From Devosia epidermidihirudinis (GTDB taxonomy: Bacteria > Pseudomonadota > Alphaproteobacteria > Rhizobiales > Devosiaceae), in NCBI RefSeq assembly GCF_000971295.1, contig NZ_LANJ01000044.1:164556-228555 (forward strand): a stretch of DNA of 64,000 nucleotides. Direction: 5' to 3'. The translations under genes were made by a program, and so were the position numbers. Positions 18,604 through 26,624 of this stretch are shown here, piece by piece. The notes under the pieces were generated by a model, which had not been told where the DNA came from, did not search any database, and worked only from the letters and a program-made list of their open reading frames with translations. Position 1 is the stretch's first letter. Each line of letters opens with the position of its first letter.

Positions 18604-20000
18604 ACTGTTGCCTCACCAGCGGGTGCGGCCTTCTGCCAGATTTCGGGTTCGACATGACGCTCGGGCTGCGCCACGAAGAGGTTCTCCGGGCGGCTGAGGC
18701 CGAGGTTTTCTCGAAGGGTCGTGCCTTCATACTCAGTGCGGAACAGCCCGCGCTCGCGCAGGATCGGCACCACGTCGGCAATGAATTCGTCCAGACCACC
18801 CGGCAGGTAGGGCGGCGAAACGACAAAGCCATCGGCCGCGCCTTCCTCGAACTGGTGCTGCAGGATATCGGCGATCTCCGTCGCCGTGCCGACGAAGCGT
18901 TCGCCAAGGCGCGTTGCCGCAACATGGGTCGCGATCTGGCGAATGGTCAGATCAAACCGCTTGGCCCGATCGATGACGCCCTGGCGCAGCGAATGCCCGC
19001 CCTTTGTGGGCGGAATTTCGGGCAGCGGGCCATCAAGCGGATAGCCCGACAGATCCACGCCACCCAGCGACATTTGGAGCCATGACAACGCCAAGTCGGG
19101 ATGGACGAGATTGTCGAGATAGGCCGCCTTTTCGGCCGCTTCCTTGGCGGTCGCGCCGATCACCACCTGGATGCTAGGCATGATCTTGAGGTCATCGGCC
19201 TTTCGGCCATGCGCGACCACACGCTGCTTCATGTCGGCGTAGAACGCCTTGGCCACGTCGAGCGGTGGGTTGACGGTGAAAATGGCGTCGGCAGTTCGTG
19301 CGCCGAGCTCTCGCCCCGCCGGGGAACCGCCAGCCTGTACCAACAGGGGATGGCCCTGGGGCGCGCGACCGACATTGAGCGGGCCATGCACAAAGAAGTT
19401 GGGGCCATCATGGCCAAGCGCATGCAGCTTGTCCGGATCGAAATAGCGCCCGGACTCCTTGTCTAGCAGGAAGGCGTCGTCCTCCCAGCTATCCCAAAGC
19501 CCGCGCACTACGTCGATGAATTCCTCTGCGCGCTGGTAGCGGGTGTCGTGGTCGTTCAACGTGCGCTGATTGAAATTGTGCGCCTCGTTTTCGCCGGTCG
19601 AAGTGACGGCGTTCCACCCTGCCCGCCCCTTGCTGATATGATCGAGCGAGGCGAACTTGCGGGCGATGTTGTAGGGCTCGTTGAACGAGGTTGAAGCAGT
19701 GGCGATCAGGCCAATATGACTGGTGCCCATGGCGAGCGCCGCCAGCATGGTGATAGGTTCGAGCTTGCCCACATCCATGCGCGAAAACGCATCCTTGCCC
19801 TCGACACGGCGGAACCCCGGGCCATCGGCAAAGAACACCGCATCAAACTTGGCCACTTCGGCGCTGCGGGCCATGGAGAGGAAGTAGTCGATATCGTGCA
19901 GCCCGCCCGCATGGGCATCGGGATGGCGCCAGCCACCCATCTGATTGCCGGTGTTCAGCAGATGCGCGAAGAGCTTTATCTGTCGCTTGGGAGCGGTCAT
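18600..20000 (-). CDS. DszA/NtaA-like FMNH2-dependent monooxygenase
   Basis: 466 residues from the ATG at 20000. A TTG at 20012 overlapping the previous stop is the alternative. Luciferase-like fold of the NtaA/SnaA/DszA family. From memory it follows DszA along its length: [16 protein letters not shown] near the start, [25 protein letters not shown], the segment [20 protein letters not shown], and near the end [17 protein letters not shown] and [16 protein letters not shown]. DszA oxidises dibenzothiophene sulfone to a sulfinate. Related NtaA and EdsA-like enzymes attack aminopolycarboxylates or other C-N and C-S bonds. Together with the DszB- and DszC-like neighbours, I infer C-S cleavage of a sulfone. 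It needs reduced flavin, and no flavin reductase gene is in the window. Confidence 0.9.
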   Translation of the reverse strand: MTAPKRQIKLFAHLLNTGNQMGGWRHPDAHAGGLHDIDYFLSMARSAEVAKFDAVFFADGPGFRRVEGKDAFSRMDVGKLEPITMLAALAMGTSHIGLIATASTSFNEPYNIARKFASLDHISKGRAGWNAVTSTGENEAHNFNQRTLNDHDTRYQRAEEFIDVVRGLWDSWEDDAFLLDKESGRYFDPDKLHALGHDGPNFFVHGPLNVGRAPQGHPLLVQAGGSPAGRELGARTADAIFTVNPPLDVAKAFYADMKQRVVAHGRKADDLKIMPSIQVVIGATAKEAAEKAAYLDNLVHPDLALSWLQMSLGGVDLSGYPLDGPLPEIPPTKGGHSLRQGVIDRAKRFDLTIRQIATHVAATRLGERFVGTATEIADILQHQFEEGAADGFVVSPPYLPGGLDEFIADVVPILRERGLFRTEYEGTTLRENLGLSRPENLFVAQPERHVEPEIWQKAAPAGEATV

Positions 20001-20008
20001 GGATGGTC

Positions 20009-21622
20009 TCAATTGGTCCGGTTGCGGGGCGGCAGGCGCCCGTTGAGCGCGTGATCGCCAATGCGCAAATAGCGCCAGCGACTGGGATCATGCAGGGTAT
20101 GGGTGCGGGCATTGCGCCAGTGGCGATCGAGCCCGACATGCTCGGGCCGCGCGAACTCGGCGGCAATGTCGACTAGGCCTGCCGCAATGTCGATGGCCAG
20201 CTCGCCCGCATGGACTTTGACGATGCTGACTTGGAGCGAAAAGCGCTGCGTGATCTCTTCGGTCAACGTCTGGGTAGCGAGCACACGAAGCGAGGCCAGC
20301 GCTTCGGCAAACAGCACTTCGCTGGCCGAAAGCCGCGCCGAGAACACGCCGATAGTTCCGAGGACGTCGTTAGGAACCGGACCATCGATGCTCGCCAGCA
20401 GATCCACCGCATCGTTCAGCGCGGCGCGGGCAATGCCGAGATCGATGCCGACATGGGCCAGGTTGGCGGCGGCGTTGCCGGTGCTGGGCAGGTCGGAATT
20501 AAGCCAGCGTGGCAGGATTTCATCGGCGGCGACCACGACATCGTCGAGTATGGTCGTCCCGCTGCCCGTGCCGCGTTGTCCGAGGCCGCGCCAGTCATCG
20601 AGCAGCGTTAATCCAGCACTGCCCGCCGCGACCACCGCGATGGATGGTTGTCCATCATCGCCAATGGCCAAAATCGAGATGAACTCCGCGCCTGTTGCGC
20701 CCGTCGAATAGAACTTGCGGCCATTGAGCCGATAGCCGCCATCGGGCTGCGATGTGAGGCGCGTCGCGGTGACCTTGGCATGGGCAACACCCCGCTCGGC
20801 GGCCGCATTGCCGAAGCGCGCACCTTGCACCACCTGCGGCAACCAGCGCTCCAGTTGCGCGTCGGTCGCGGTGCGGATCAGAGATTCCAGCATGGCGTAG
20901 TGGATAGTCATGATCTGGCCGACCGAGCCATCGCCGATCGACAGGCGGCGCGACACTTCGAGTGCGTCAGCAAATCCAAGGCCCGCGCCACCGAAGGCGG
21001 TCGGGACCGTGACAGCCAACAGGCCACTGCGCGCGATCGCCTCAAGTTCAGCTTTTGGCGTGGCGCGGTCGATATCGCGCTGGGCAGCGCCACGCGCAAA
21101 TTGCTGGCTCAAAGCATCGGCGCGCCGATAGGCGTCTGCGCGATCAACCGGGACACCGAGGGGAACGGGGTGGACCTCAATGGACGGTCGCTCCAGCGCA
21201 GCACGTCCGGCAGCGACCTTTGCAAGCCGGAGCGGTTCTCGGGAGGCAGTCTCCAGAAGCGCGCGGTGGTGACGGCCGAAATCAAGGGGATCGTCGGTCG
21301 TGCTGGTGCCGCCAGCTTCAAACAGGAACCGCACGGCACGCTTGGCAACGTCGCCCGCCAGCAGGCGCGCTTCGGCCTGACCAATTGTTTCTGAACGGCG
21401 CGCAGCCTGCGCGGCACTCACCTCAACGGCGAGGGCACCAGCGGCGTGCACAATCGTTGGCTCTTCGCGAACCGGCAGGCCATCGGCTTCAAACCATGGC
21501 CGTGCGGACGTTGCGAGGAAGGCGACCGCGTCGGCAAAGGCCGCCTCTGCAATCGCGAGATCGGCATCAGTCGCATCGGCGACATCTTCGCTATGCGGCT
21601 GGGCTGCGGTATCCGCACTCAT
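20009..21622 (-). CDS. DszC/SfnB-like acyl-CoA dehydrogenase-fold monooxygenase with extra N-terminal domain
   Basis: 537 residues, about 130 more than DszC or SfnB. Residues about 165-537 form a complete acyl-CoA dehydrogenase-fold protein resembling DszC: AVTVPTAFGGAGLGFADALEV, then LNGRKFYSTGATG, and the C-terminal DRHWRNARTHTLHDPSRWRY followed by ALNGRLP. DszC-type enzymes use FMNH2 and oxygen to oxidise sulfur (sulfide to sulfone). Residues about 20-145 look like a second, diverged copy of the C-terminal helical domain: DFGRHHRALLETASREP followed by LRLAKVAAGRAALE aligns with the true C-terminus. This is most simply a fusion remnant of a tandem gene pair. The ATG follows GAGGTGGCCGC. The start overlaps the DszB-like stop by 4 bp. 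Confidence 0.85.
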   Translation of the reverse strand: MSADTAAQPHSEDVADATDADLAIAEAAFADAVAFLATSARPWFEADGLPVREEPTIVHAAGALAVEVSAAQAARRSETIGQAEARLLAGDVAKRAVRFLFEAGGTSTTDDPLDFGRHHRALLETASREPLRLAKVAAGRAALERPSIEVHPVPLGVPVDRADAYRRADALSQQFARGAAQRDIDRATPKAELEAIARSGLLAVTVPTAFGGAGLGFADALEVSRRLSIGDGSVGQIMTIHYAMLESLIRTATDAQLERWLPQVVQGARFGNAAAERGVAHAKVTATRLTSQPDGGYRLNGRKFYSTGATGAEFISILAIGDDGQPSIAVVAAGSAGLTLLDDWRGLGQRGTGSGTTILDDVVVAADEILPRWLNSDLPSTGNAAANLAHVGIDLGIARAALNDAVDLLASIDGPVPNDVLGTIGVFSARLSASEVLFAEALASLRVLATQTLTEEITQRFSLQVSIVKVHAGELAIDIAAGLVDIAAEFARPEHVGLDRHWRNARTHTLHDPSRWRYLRIGDHALNGRLPPRNRTN

Positions 21623-22665
21623 GCGGCCACCTCGCCGCGCGCAACCAGAGCCGCTTCAAGCGGACCGGCGTCGATGAAAGCATCAAAGTCGAACGGCGCG
21701 ATGAACTTCTCATCGCGCAGATGCTCATACTTGGCCTTGAGCAGCGCCACCCGCGAGGCACTCAGCGAGAGATCGGCCTGGGTGTGCAGGCGCGGTGAAT
21801 AGGCCTTTTCCAGCAGGTCTTCGGGCAGCCCCGTCTCGCGCGCGAACAGGCGCCGTGTCTCATCTGCGTGATGAATGGCCCAATGCTGCGCATCGAGCAG
21901 CCGCCCGACCCAGCGGGCCACGAGATCAGGGCGCTCCGCCAAAAGTGGCGCCGACACGGTCAGGATGCAGGGGGTGCCGAAACCATCGCTGTCATTTTCA
22001 TTGCCGCGCAGGGTGACCACGGGGCGTGCGCCGGTCGTGCCAGCGAGGATCGCGGTCAGAGCCCCATCGCTGTAGATCGCATCGACCTTGCCGCGATAGA
22101 GCGCTGCTACCTCGTCGCGCTGCACGGCGAACTGGCTATTGGCGCCCCAAAGCGACTGTCCCGCCGCCGAACCCGCAGTGGCATCAGCCACATATTCGCG
22201 GCTGACGGGGATTTCGACTAGTTCGACATCGCTGCGATCAATCACACCGCTGGCAAAGAGCGCCTTGTAGCCACCAAGGACCGAAGCGCGCCACCAATCC
22301 ACATCGTCATTGAGTCGCACCGGCACGCCGAGCCGCTTGCCCTTGAGATCGGCGGCGGTTGCGATGCCGGAATCCGGCAGGGCATAAATACCGTGCACCC
22401 GATCATGCCAGGCAATGCCGATGACCTTGATATCGGCACCGCGCGACTGCGAAATCAGCGGCGGCACATAGCCGCCGAAACGGAATGAATTGGGCTGCGA
22501 ATGGCGATAGTGTGATAGGTGCACCTGCCGATCGGTGGACGATGCCAGCGAACGCACCTCAATGCCGTCACCGGCAAATTCGGTATCGAGCCAACCCTCG
22601 CGGATCGCGATGGTGGCTGCCGTTGGCGCAGGGCAGCGCGTGTACCAGAGAGTATCGATAGCCAT
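21619..22665 (-). CDS. DszB-like sulfinate desulfinase (periplasmic-binding-protein fold, cytoplasmic)
   Basis: 348 residues with no signal peptide, although the fold is that of NMT1/SsuA-type binding proteins. Compared from memory with DszB (2'-hydroxybiphenyl-2-sulfinate desulfinase), the catalytic residues Cys27, His60, Arg70 and Gly73 map to Cys11 (YTRCPAPT), His52, Arg62 and Gly65 (QPNSFRFGG). The QP-x3-RFGG spacing is identical. Further matches are PPLISQS, ATAADLKGKRLGV and GKVDAIYSDGAL. DszB releases sulfite from an aryl sulfinate. The ATG follows GGAGGCATAAAC. Two bases separate it from the preceding gene, and its stop overlaps the DszC-like start. Automated pipelines would probably call this an ABC substrate-binding protein. 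The missing leader and the active-site pattern argue for an enzyme. Confidence 0.82.
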   Translation of the reverse strand: MAIDTLWYTRCPAPTAATIAIREGWLDTEFAGDGIEVRSLASSTDRQVHLSHYRHSQPNSFRFGGYVPPLISQSRGADIKVIGIAWHDRVHGIYALPDSGIATAADLKGKRLGVPVRLNDDVDWWRASVLGGYKALFASGVIDRSDVELVEIPVSREYVADATAGSAAGQSLWGANSQFAVQRDEVAALYRGKVDAIYSDGALTAILAGTTGARPVVTLRGNENDSDGFGTPCILTVSAPLLAERPDLVARWVGRLLDAQHWAIHHADETRRLFARETGLPEDLLEKAYSPRLHTQADLSLSASRVALLKAKYEHLRDEKFIAPFDFDAFIDAGPLEAALVARGEVAA

Positions 22666-22667
22666 GT

Positions 22668-23753
22668 TTATGCCTCCACGCCGATGGATTGCTGAATAGC
22701 CAATGCATCCCGCGCCAGCCCATGCTTTGCCAAAAGGTCTGCGACTTCCGGGCGCTCAAGGAACACAAAACGCCCCCGATCCCAGAGGATTTCGTCGTCG
22801 AAACGGATGGTCGCATTGAACAGCGAGCCGCAGATTTCGCCGGGATCGGACCCGACAATATGGAAGTGGGTGTAGCTGGGGCTTCCAAAGGCGACCGAAC
22901 CCCAACGCCCGAGATCGTCAATGGCGCGACCGGCAAAGAAGGTCGCGGGATTGATGCCGGTGTGCCAGGAATTGAGCGCGCGCGCGTCTGCATCAAACAG
23001 CGCCGCGACGCGGTCGAAATGCGCTTCGGCCCGTGCCGCCTGAACCGGTTCGCCGCCGAACTGGGTGATCTTGCCGTCTGCGATATCGAGCAGCAGCGGG
23101 CTATCGAGCGGCACGATCGGGTCGTCATATTGATGGATCGATGTCGATAGCAGCGCCAACGTCAAAGCGAGCCGTCCATTGGCGCGGGCGCTCGAAATCG
23201 GCGGGAAGATCATCACCGGAAAATTGCGTACCGCAAAGGGCGTGAGTTCTGCTGGCTTGCCGGTGTCAGCAGGCTCCAGCGCCATGCGGAGGTCGCTGCC
23301 ATTGGGGCAGGTGAGGTGATAGCTGCGCGCCGCGCCGATCCGCTGGACCACAAGATCATGCAATTCGGCGACAAAGGCATAGGGCAGACTGCCGAACGGG
23401 GCCGCGAGGCTCTCGGCGTCGAGCACATAGGACACGGTCTTGGTGCCCGGCCCCGGCAATTTCAAAAAGCGCGCCTGCGACCCCAAACGACTAAAGAACA
23501 GCGTGTGATCGGACGCTGCGATTTGCTCAAGCACATGGGCAGGGAAGTGTTCGGGGCCAATCGGGACTGGTTCAATGATCAGCTTGGCATCGAGCCCGCG
23601 CGCCTGCGCGGCGTCCACGACATGGCGACCCAGCGCGCCACGATAGAAGGTCTGATCTTCGGGCTCGGCCACAACCAGAAGTGACTGCCCGGCGACGATG
23701 CCGATGCAGCCGTCGAGCACGTTGGCGATGCCTGCAGCGAGTTCTGCGCTCAT
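22668..23753 (-). CDS. M29 aminopeptidase / NicX-like metal enzyme homologue
   Basis: 361 residues from the ATG at 23753, which follows GGAAGGGTTTGAG. It resembles the group holding thermophilic aminopeptidases M29 and the non-heme iron dioxygenase NicX (2,5-dihydroxypyridine 5,6-dioxygenase). Candidate metal residues cluster in the C-terminal half, in SWHTGINP and in YTHFHIVGSDPGEICG. The acidic NLGFGTNP-type motif of true M29 peptidases is not obvious, so peptidase activity is uncertain. First gene of the dsz-like operon, two bases before the desulfinase gene. It could open a ring, hydrolyse an amide or peptide bond, or act on the desulfurised product. Function not established. Confidence 0.65.
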   Translation of the reverse strand: MSAELAAGIANVLDGCIGIVAGQSLLVVAEPEDQTFYRGALGRHVVDAAQARGLDAKLIIEPVPIGPEHFPAHVLEQIAASDHTLFFSRLGSQARFLKLPGPGTKTVSYVLDAESLAAPFGSLPYAFVAELHDLVVQRIGAARSYHLTCPNGSDLRMALEPADTGKPAELTPFAVRNFPVMIFPPISSARANGRLALTLALLSTSIHQYDDPIVPLDSPLLLDIADGKITQFGGEPVQAARAEAHFDRVAALFDADARALNSWHTGINPATFFAGRAIDDLGRWGSVAFGSPSYTHFHIVGSDPGEICGSLFNATIRFDDEILWDRGRFVFLERPEVADLLAKHGLARDALAIQQSIGVEA

Positions 23754-23902
23754 CTCAAACCCTTCCAAACCAGCTTTGCGCCGCACGTCTCGTGATCGAT
23801 TTCGTGGGATTTTCGATAACGCCGTTTCGATTCAGCCCAATTTGACAGCAGCCATTTGGCGCGAAATGCGTCGTCATCAGAATTTCCTTGCGAAGATAAA
23901 AC

Positions 23903-23938
23903 CATTGAATTTCAATGACTTGCCATTTCTATATAGAA
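23903..23938. promoter_or_regulatory. Divergent control region with two palindromes
   Basis: The 209-base gap between the dsz-like operon and the divergent transporter operon is AT-rich against its surroundings. It holds a 15-base palindrome CATTGAATTTCAATG (23903-23917) and a perfect 12-base palindrome TTCTATATAGAA (23927-23938) that overlaps a plausible -10 element for the plus-strand operon. The palindromes are probable operator sites; the regulator is not encoded nearby. Confidence 0.5.
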
Positions 23939-23962
23939 TTCATAGACATTATCAAGCTTCTC

Positions 23963-24826
23963 ATGGACCAGCAGATGACCCTCGCAACCTTGCAGTTGGA
24001 CGCGCCGAACGGCACCGCGATTTCATCGCTGTCGCGCCGGCTTTCCATTGCGCGCAGCAGCACGGTCAAATCGGTCGGCACCTATGGTCTGGTAACGGGC
24101 GCGCTGCTCTACGCCATCTGGGCGGGCGCGACGGCCATGCCTTACAAATGGCAGTGGGAGCGCGTGCCGCAGTTCCTGTTTGTCATCGACGAAAATGGGT
24201 TTCGCTGGGGCACGCTATCGCTTGGCCTCGTCGAGACGCTGCGCATTTCGGCGCTGGCCATGGTCATAGCCGCGCTGCTCGGCCTCGTCCTCGCGCTGCT
24301 GCGCCTCTCCCCCTCATGGTCGGGTCGGGCGGTCGCGAGTGGCTTTGTCGAGCTGGTACGCACCACACCGCTGATCGTTCAGGTCAGCATGTTCTATTTC
24401 GTGCTGGCGCCGACCATCGGCACCGACCGGTTTTGGACCGGCGTGCTGGCGCTGGCGCTGTTTGAAGCGGCTTTTGTCGCTGAAATCATCCGCTCGGGCA
24501 TTTTGTCAGTGCCACAGAGCCAGTGGGAAGCGGGCACCAGCCTCGGGCTCTCGCGCTTTGATCTTTACCGACACATCGCCCTGCCGCAGGCGCTCCGCCT
24601 GATGCTGCCACCACTGACCGGCGCGGCGATTTCGCTGATCAAGGACAGCTCAATCGTCAGCGTCATCGCGCTGTTCGAGCTGACCACCGCAGGCCGCGAC
24701 GCCATCTCGCTCACTTACATGAGCTTTGAGATTTGGCTGACCGTCGCCGCGATCTACCTCGCCATCACCCTTCTGCTTTCCCTCGCTGCGCGTCGTTTCG
24801 AGCGGCGTCTGAAAATTCGTGCCTGA
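23963..24826 (+). CDS. Amino acid ABC transporter permease (HisM/GlnP-like)
   Basis: 287 residues from the ATG at 23963; 23975 is an alternative. An unusual polar N-terminal extension of about 35 residues precedes the first membrane helix (GTYGLVTGALLYAIWAG). Further helices follow in the usual polar amino acid permease pattern. The EAA loop that docks on the ATPase is visible as QWEAGTSLGLSRFDLYRHIALPQA when read in two parts (EAGTSLGLSR, then HIALPQALRL). SLIKDSSIVSVIAL is a family signature. First gene of the operon divergent from the dsz-like genes. It should work with the second permease, the binding protein downstream and the ATPase at 17812-18603. Confidence 0.92.
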   Translation: MDQQMTLATLQLDAPNGTAISSLSRRLSIARSSTVKSVGTYGLVTGALLYAIWAGATAMPYKWQWERVPQFLFVIDENGFRWGTLSLGLVETLRISALAMVIAALLGLVLALLRLSPSWSGRAVASGFVELVRTTPLIVQVSMFYFVLAPTIGTDRFWTGVLALALFEAAFVAEIIRSGILSVPQSQWEAGTSLGLSRFDLYRHIALPQALRLMLPPLTGAAISLIKDSSIVSVIALFELTTAGRDAISLTYMSFEIWLTVAAIYLAITLLLSLAARRFERRLKIRA

Positions 24827-24873
24827 CGCCTGAACGCATTCAAAAACCAACAACAACACCTGAAAGAGCTGAC

Positions 24874-25665
24874 ATGAAAAAATCCCTCTTCGCCAGCGTT
24901 CTGGCGCTCGCCCTGAGTGCTTCCACGCTTGCCTATGCCGCGCCCGTCATCGAGGAAATCAAGACTGCTGGCGTCATCCGCGTTGGTCTGGGCACCTTCG
25001 TGCCATGGGCCTTCCCGAACAAGGATGGCGAGCTGATCGGCTTTGAAGTCGATGTTGCCAACAAGCTGGCCGAAGACCTGGGCGTGAAGCTGGAACTGGT
25101 GCCGACCGCATGGGACGCGATCATTCCATCGCTGGTGTCGGGCCAGTTCGACGCCATCATCGGCGGCCTGACCATCACTGCAGAGCGCGCCAAGACCGTC
25201 GACTTCACCATCCCTTACGAGCACTCGCAGGTCTATGCAGTGGTCAACAGGAAGGTCGCTCCAGATATCACAACGCTTGAGCAGCTGAACAATGCCGACG
25301 TGACCTTCGCCAAGCGTCGCGGCTCGGCTGCAGCTGCGGTCGATCTGTTCCCGCTGTCCAAAACCGTGCTGTTTGACGACGAGAACACCCAGCAGCAGGA
25401 ATTCTTCAACGGCAACGTGACCGCGCTGACCGTCGCCACGCCGACCCAGGCCATTTTGGCCGAACAGTATCCAGAAATCGTGCGCGTCATCGAGCCTGCC
25501 ACCGAGCAGACCGACGAAGGCATCGCCATCCGCAAGGATGACCCGACCTCGCTCGCTGCGTTCAACGAGTGGATCCAGAAGCGCACCGACGACGGCTGGC
25601 TGCAGGAGCGTTTTGACTATTGGTTCAAGGGTCGCGCCTGGGCCGATCAGGTCGCCTCGAACTAA
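24874..25665 (+). CDS. Polar amino acid/cystine-type ABC substrate-binding protein
   Basis: 263 residues. A signal peptide (1-23, cleaving after LAYA) precedes a type II periplasmic binding fold of the SBP_bac_3 family. Typical segments are VIRVGLGTFVPWAF, GFEVDVANKLAEDLGV, WDAIIPSLVSGQFDAIIGGLTI (in parts), and the arginine/aspartate ligand region AKRRGSAAAA. The start ATG at 24874 follows GAAAGAGCTGAC. It lies between the two permease genes. Ligand specificity cannot be read by eye. Family members bind polar amino acids or cystine, and the operon context points to a sulfur-bearing amino acid derivative. Confidence 0.92.
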   Translation: MKKSLFASVLALALSASTLAYAAPVIEEIKTAGVIRVGLGTFVPWAFPNKDGELIGFEVDVANKLAEDLGVKLELVPTAWDAIIPSLVSGQFDAIIGGLTITAERAKTVDFTIPYEHSQVYAVVNRKVAPDITTLEQLNNADVTFAKRRGSAAAAVDLFPLSKTVLFDDENTQQQEFFNGNVTALTVATPTQAILAEQYPEIVRVIEPATEQTDEGIAIRKDDPTSLAAFNEWIQKRTDDGWLQERFDYWFKGRAWADQVASN

Positions 25666-25680
25666 ATCTTCCCTCTGTGG

Positions 25681-25702
25681 TATCCCGGCCTCGGCCGGGA
25701 TA
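25681..25702 (+). terminator. Hairpin after the binding-protein gene
   Basis: Perfect inverted repeat TATCCCGGCC-TC-GGCCGGGATA 15 bases after the stop, with no U-run. In transporter operons such hairpins protect the binding-protein message and lower expression of the permease that follows, which suits its position here. Confidence 0.6.
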
Positions 25703-25721
25703 CCGAACCGGACATTGCCCC

Positions 25722-26615
25722 TTGCTTCCAGGCTCCCGCAAACCGCGCTTCGGCTGGCTAGACGCCCTGATCCTCGCCCTTGTGGCGGGCGGCATTGGCT
25801 ATGTTTTTTTGCAGGTTGGGGAAGTGCTCAACTACCAGTGGAAGTGGTCAGCGCTGCCGCGCTTCGTGCTGCGTTATGACGAAGCGACCGCCAGCTGGAT
25901 TCCAAACCTCTTGTTGCTCGGCGTCCTGACGACATTGCGCCTGTCGATCTGGGGCAGCCTGATCGGGCTGGTGCTGGGCGTGCTGGTCGGGCTGTTGCGG
26001 GTGTCGCCAAATCTGGCGCTGCGCATGTTCGGCACCAGCTATGTCGAGACCATTCGCAACATCCCGCCGCTGGTTTTCCTCTTCATCTTCTTTTTCTTCT
26101 TTGCCAGCCAGCTCATCCCGCTGACCGGTATTGCGCCAGCTGTTCGCAGCGCCAGCCCGGAAACGCTGGCCGTGCTCAATGTCCTGTTTGGCGAACCGCG
26201 CCAACTCACCTCGTTTCTGTCAGCCGCGATTGCGCTCGGCATGTTTGGCGCCTCCTACGTGGCCGAGATCATCCGTGGCGGCATCGAATCCATCGAGCCC
26301 GGTCAATGGGAAGCCGCCAAGGCGCTGGGGCTGCGGCGCGGCGTTACCTTGCGCAAGATCATCCTGCCGCAAGCGCTGGCGCGGGTCTGGCCACCGCTGG
26401 CCAATGAAGTGATCCTGCTCGTCAAATTCTCGTCGCTGGCCTCGCTGGTTTCGGTGCCCGACCTCACCTTTCAGGCCAATCAGGTCGGCGTCACCACGCG
26501 CGGCATGTTCGAGGTCTGGCTGGTCGTCGCAGCCATTTACTTCGTCATCTGCTTTGGCCTCGCCTCGACGTTTTCGGCGCTGGAAAAGCGCTCCAATCGC
26601 CACCTAGCCCGCTGA
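25722..26615 (+). CDS. Amino acid ABC transporter permease, second subunit
   Basis: About 297 residues if the TTG at 25722 is the start. No good ribosome site is visible, and the frame stays open back into the binding-protein gene, so the start is uncertain. Helices are seen at about residues 16-36, 70-100 and onward. VETIRNIPPLVFLFIF and the ATPase-docking EAA loop EAAKALGLRRG followed by ILPQALARVWPP identify it as a HisM/GlnP-type permease. It is probably the heteromeric partner of the product of 23963-24826. Poor translation signals together with the preceding hairpin suggest low expression relative to the binding protein. Confidence 0.9.
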   Translation: MLPGSRKPRFGWLDALILALVAGGIGYVFLQVGEVLNYQWKWSALPRFVLRYDEATASWIPNLLLLGVLTTLRLSIWGSLIGLVLGVLVGLLRVSPNLALRMFGTSYVETIRNIPPLVFLFIFFFFFASQLIPLTGIAPAVRSASPETLAVLNVLFGEPRQLTSFLSAAIALGMFGASYVAEIIRGGIESIEPGQWEAAKALGLRRGVTLRKIILPQALARVWPPLANEVILLVKFSSLASLVSVPDLTFQANQVGVTTRGMFEVWLVVAAIYFVICFGLASTFSALEKRSNRHLAR

Positions 26616-26624
26616 GACCCATTC

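Noticed and set aside
21619..22665. Calling this a nitrate/sulfonate ABC substrate-binding protein
   Set aside because: No signal peptide, no matching SsuB/SsuC-type partners in the operon, and the DszB catalytic residues are conserved.
25681..25702. Full intrinsic terminator splitting the amino-acid transporter operon
   Set aside because: No U-run follows, and the second permease has no promoter-like sequence of its own. Stabilising or attenuating hairpin preferred.
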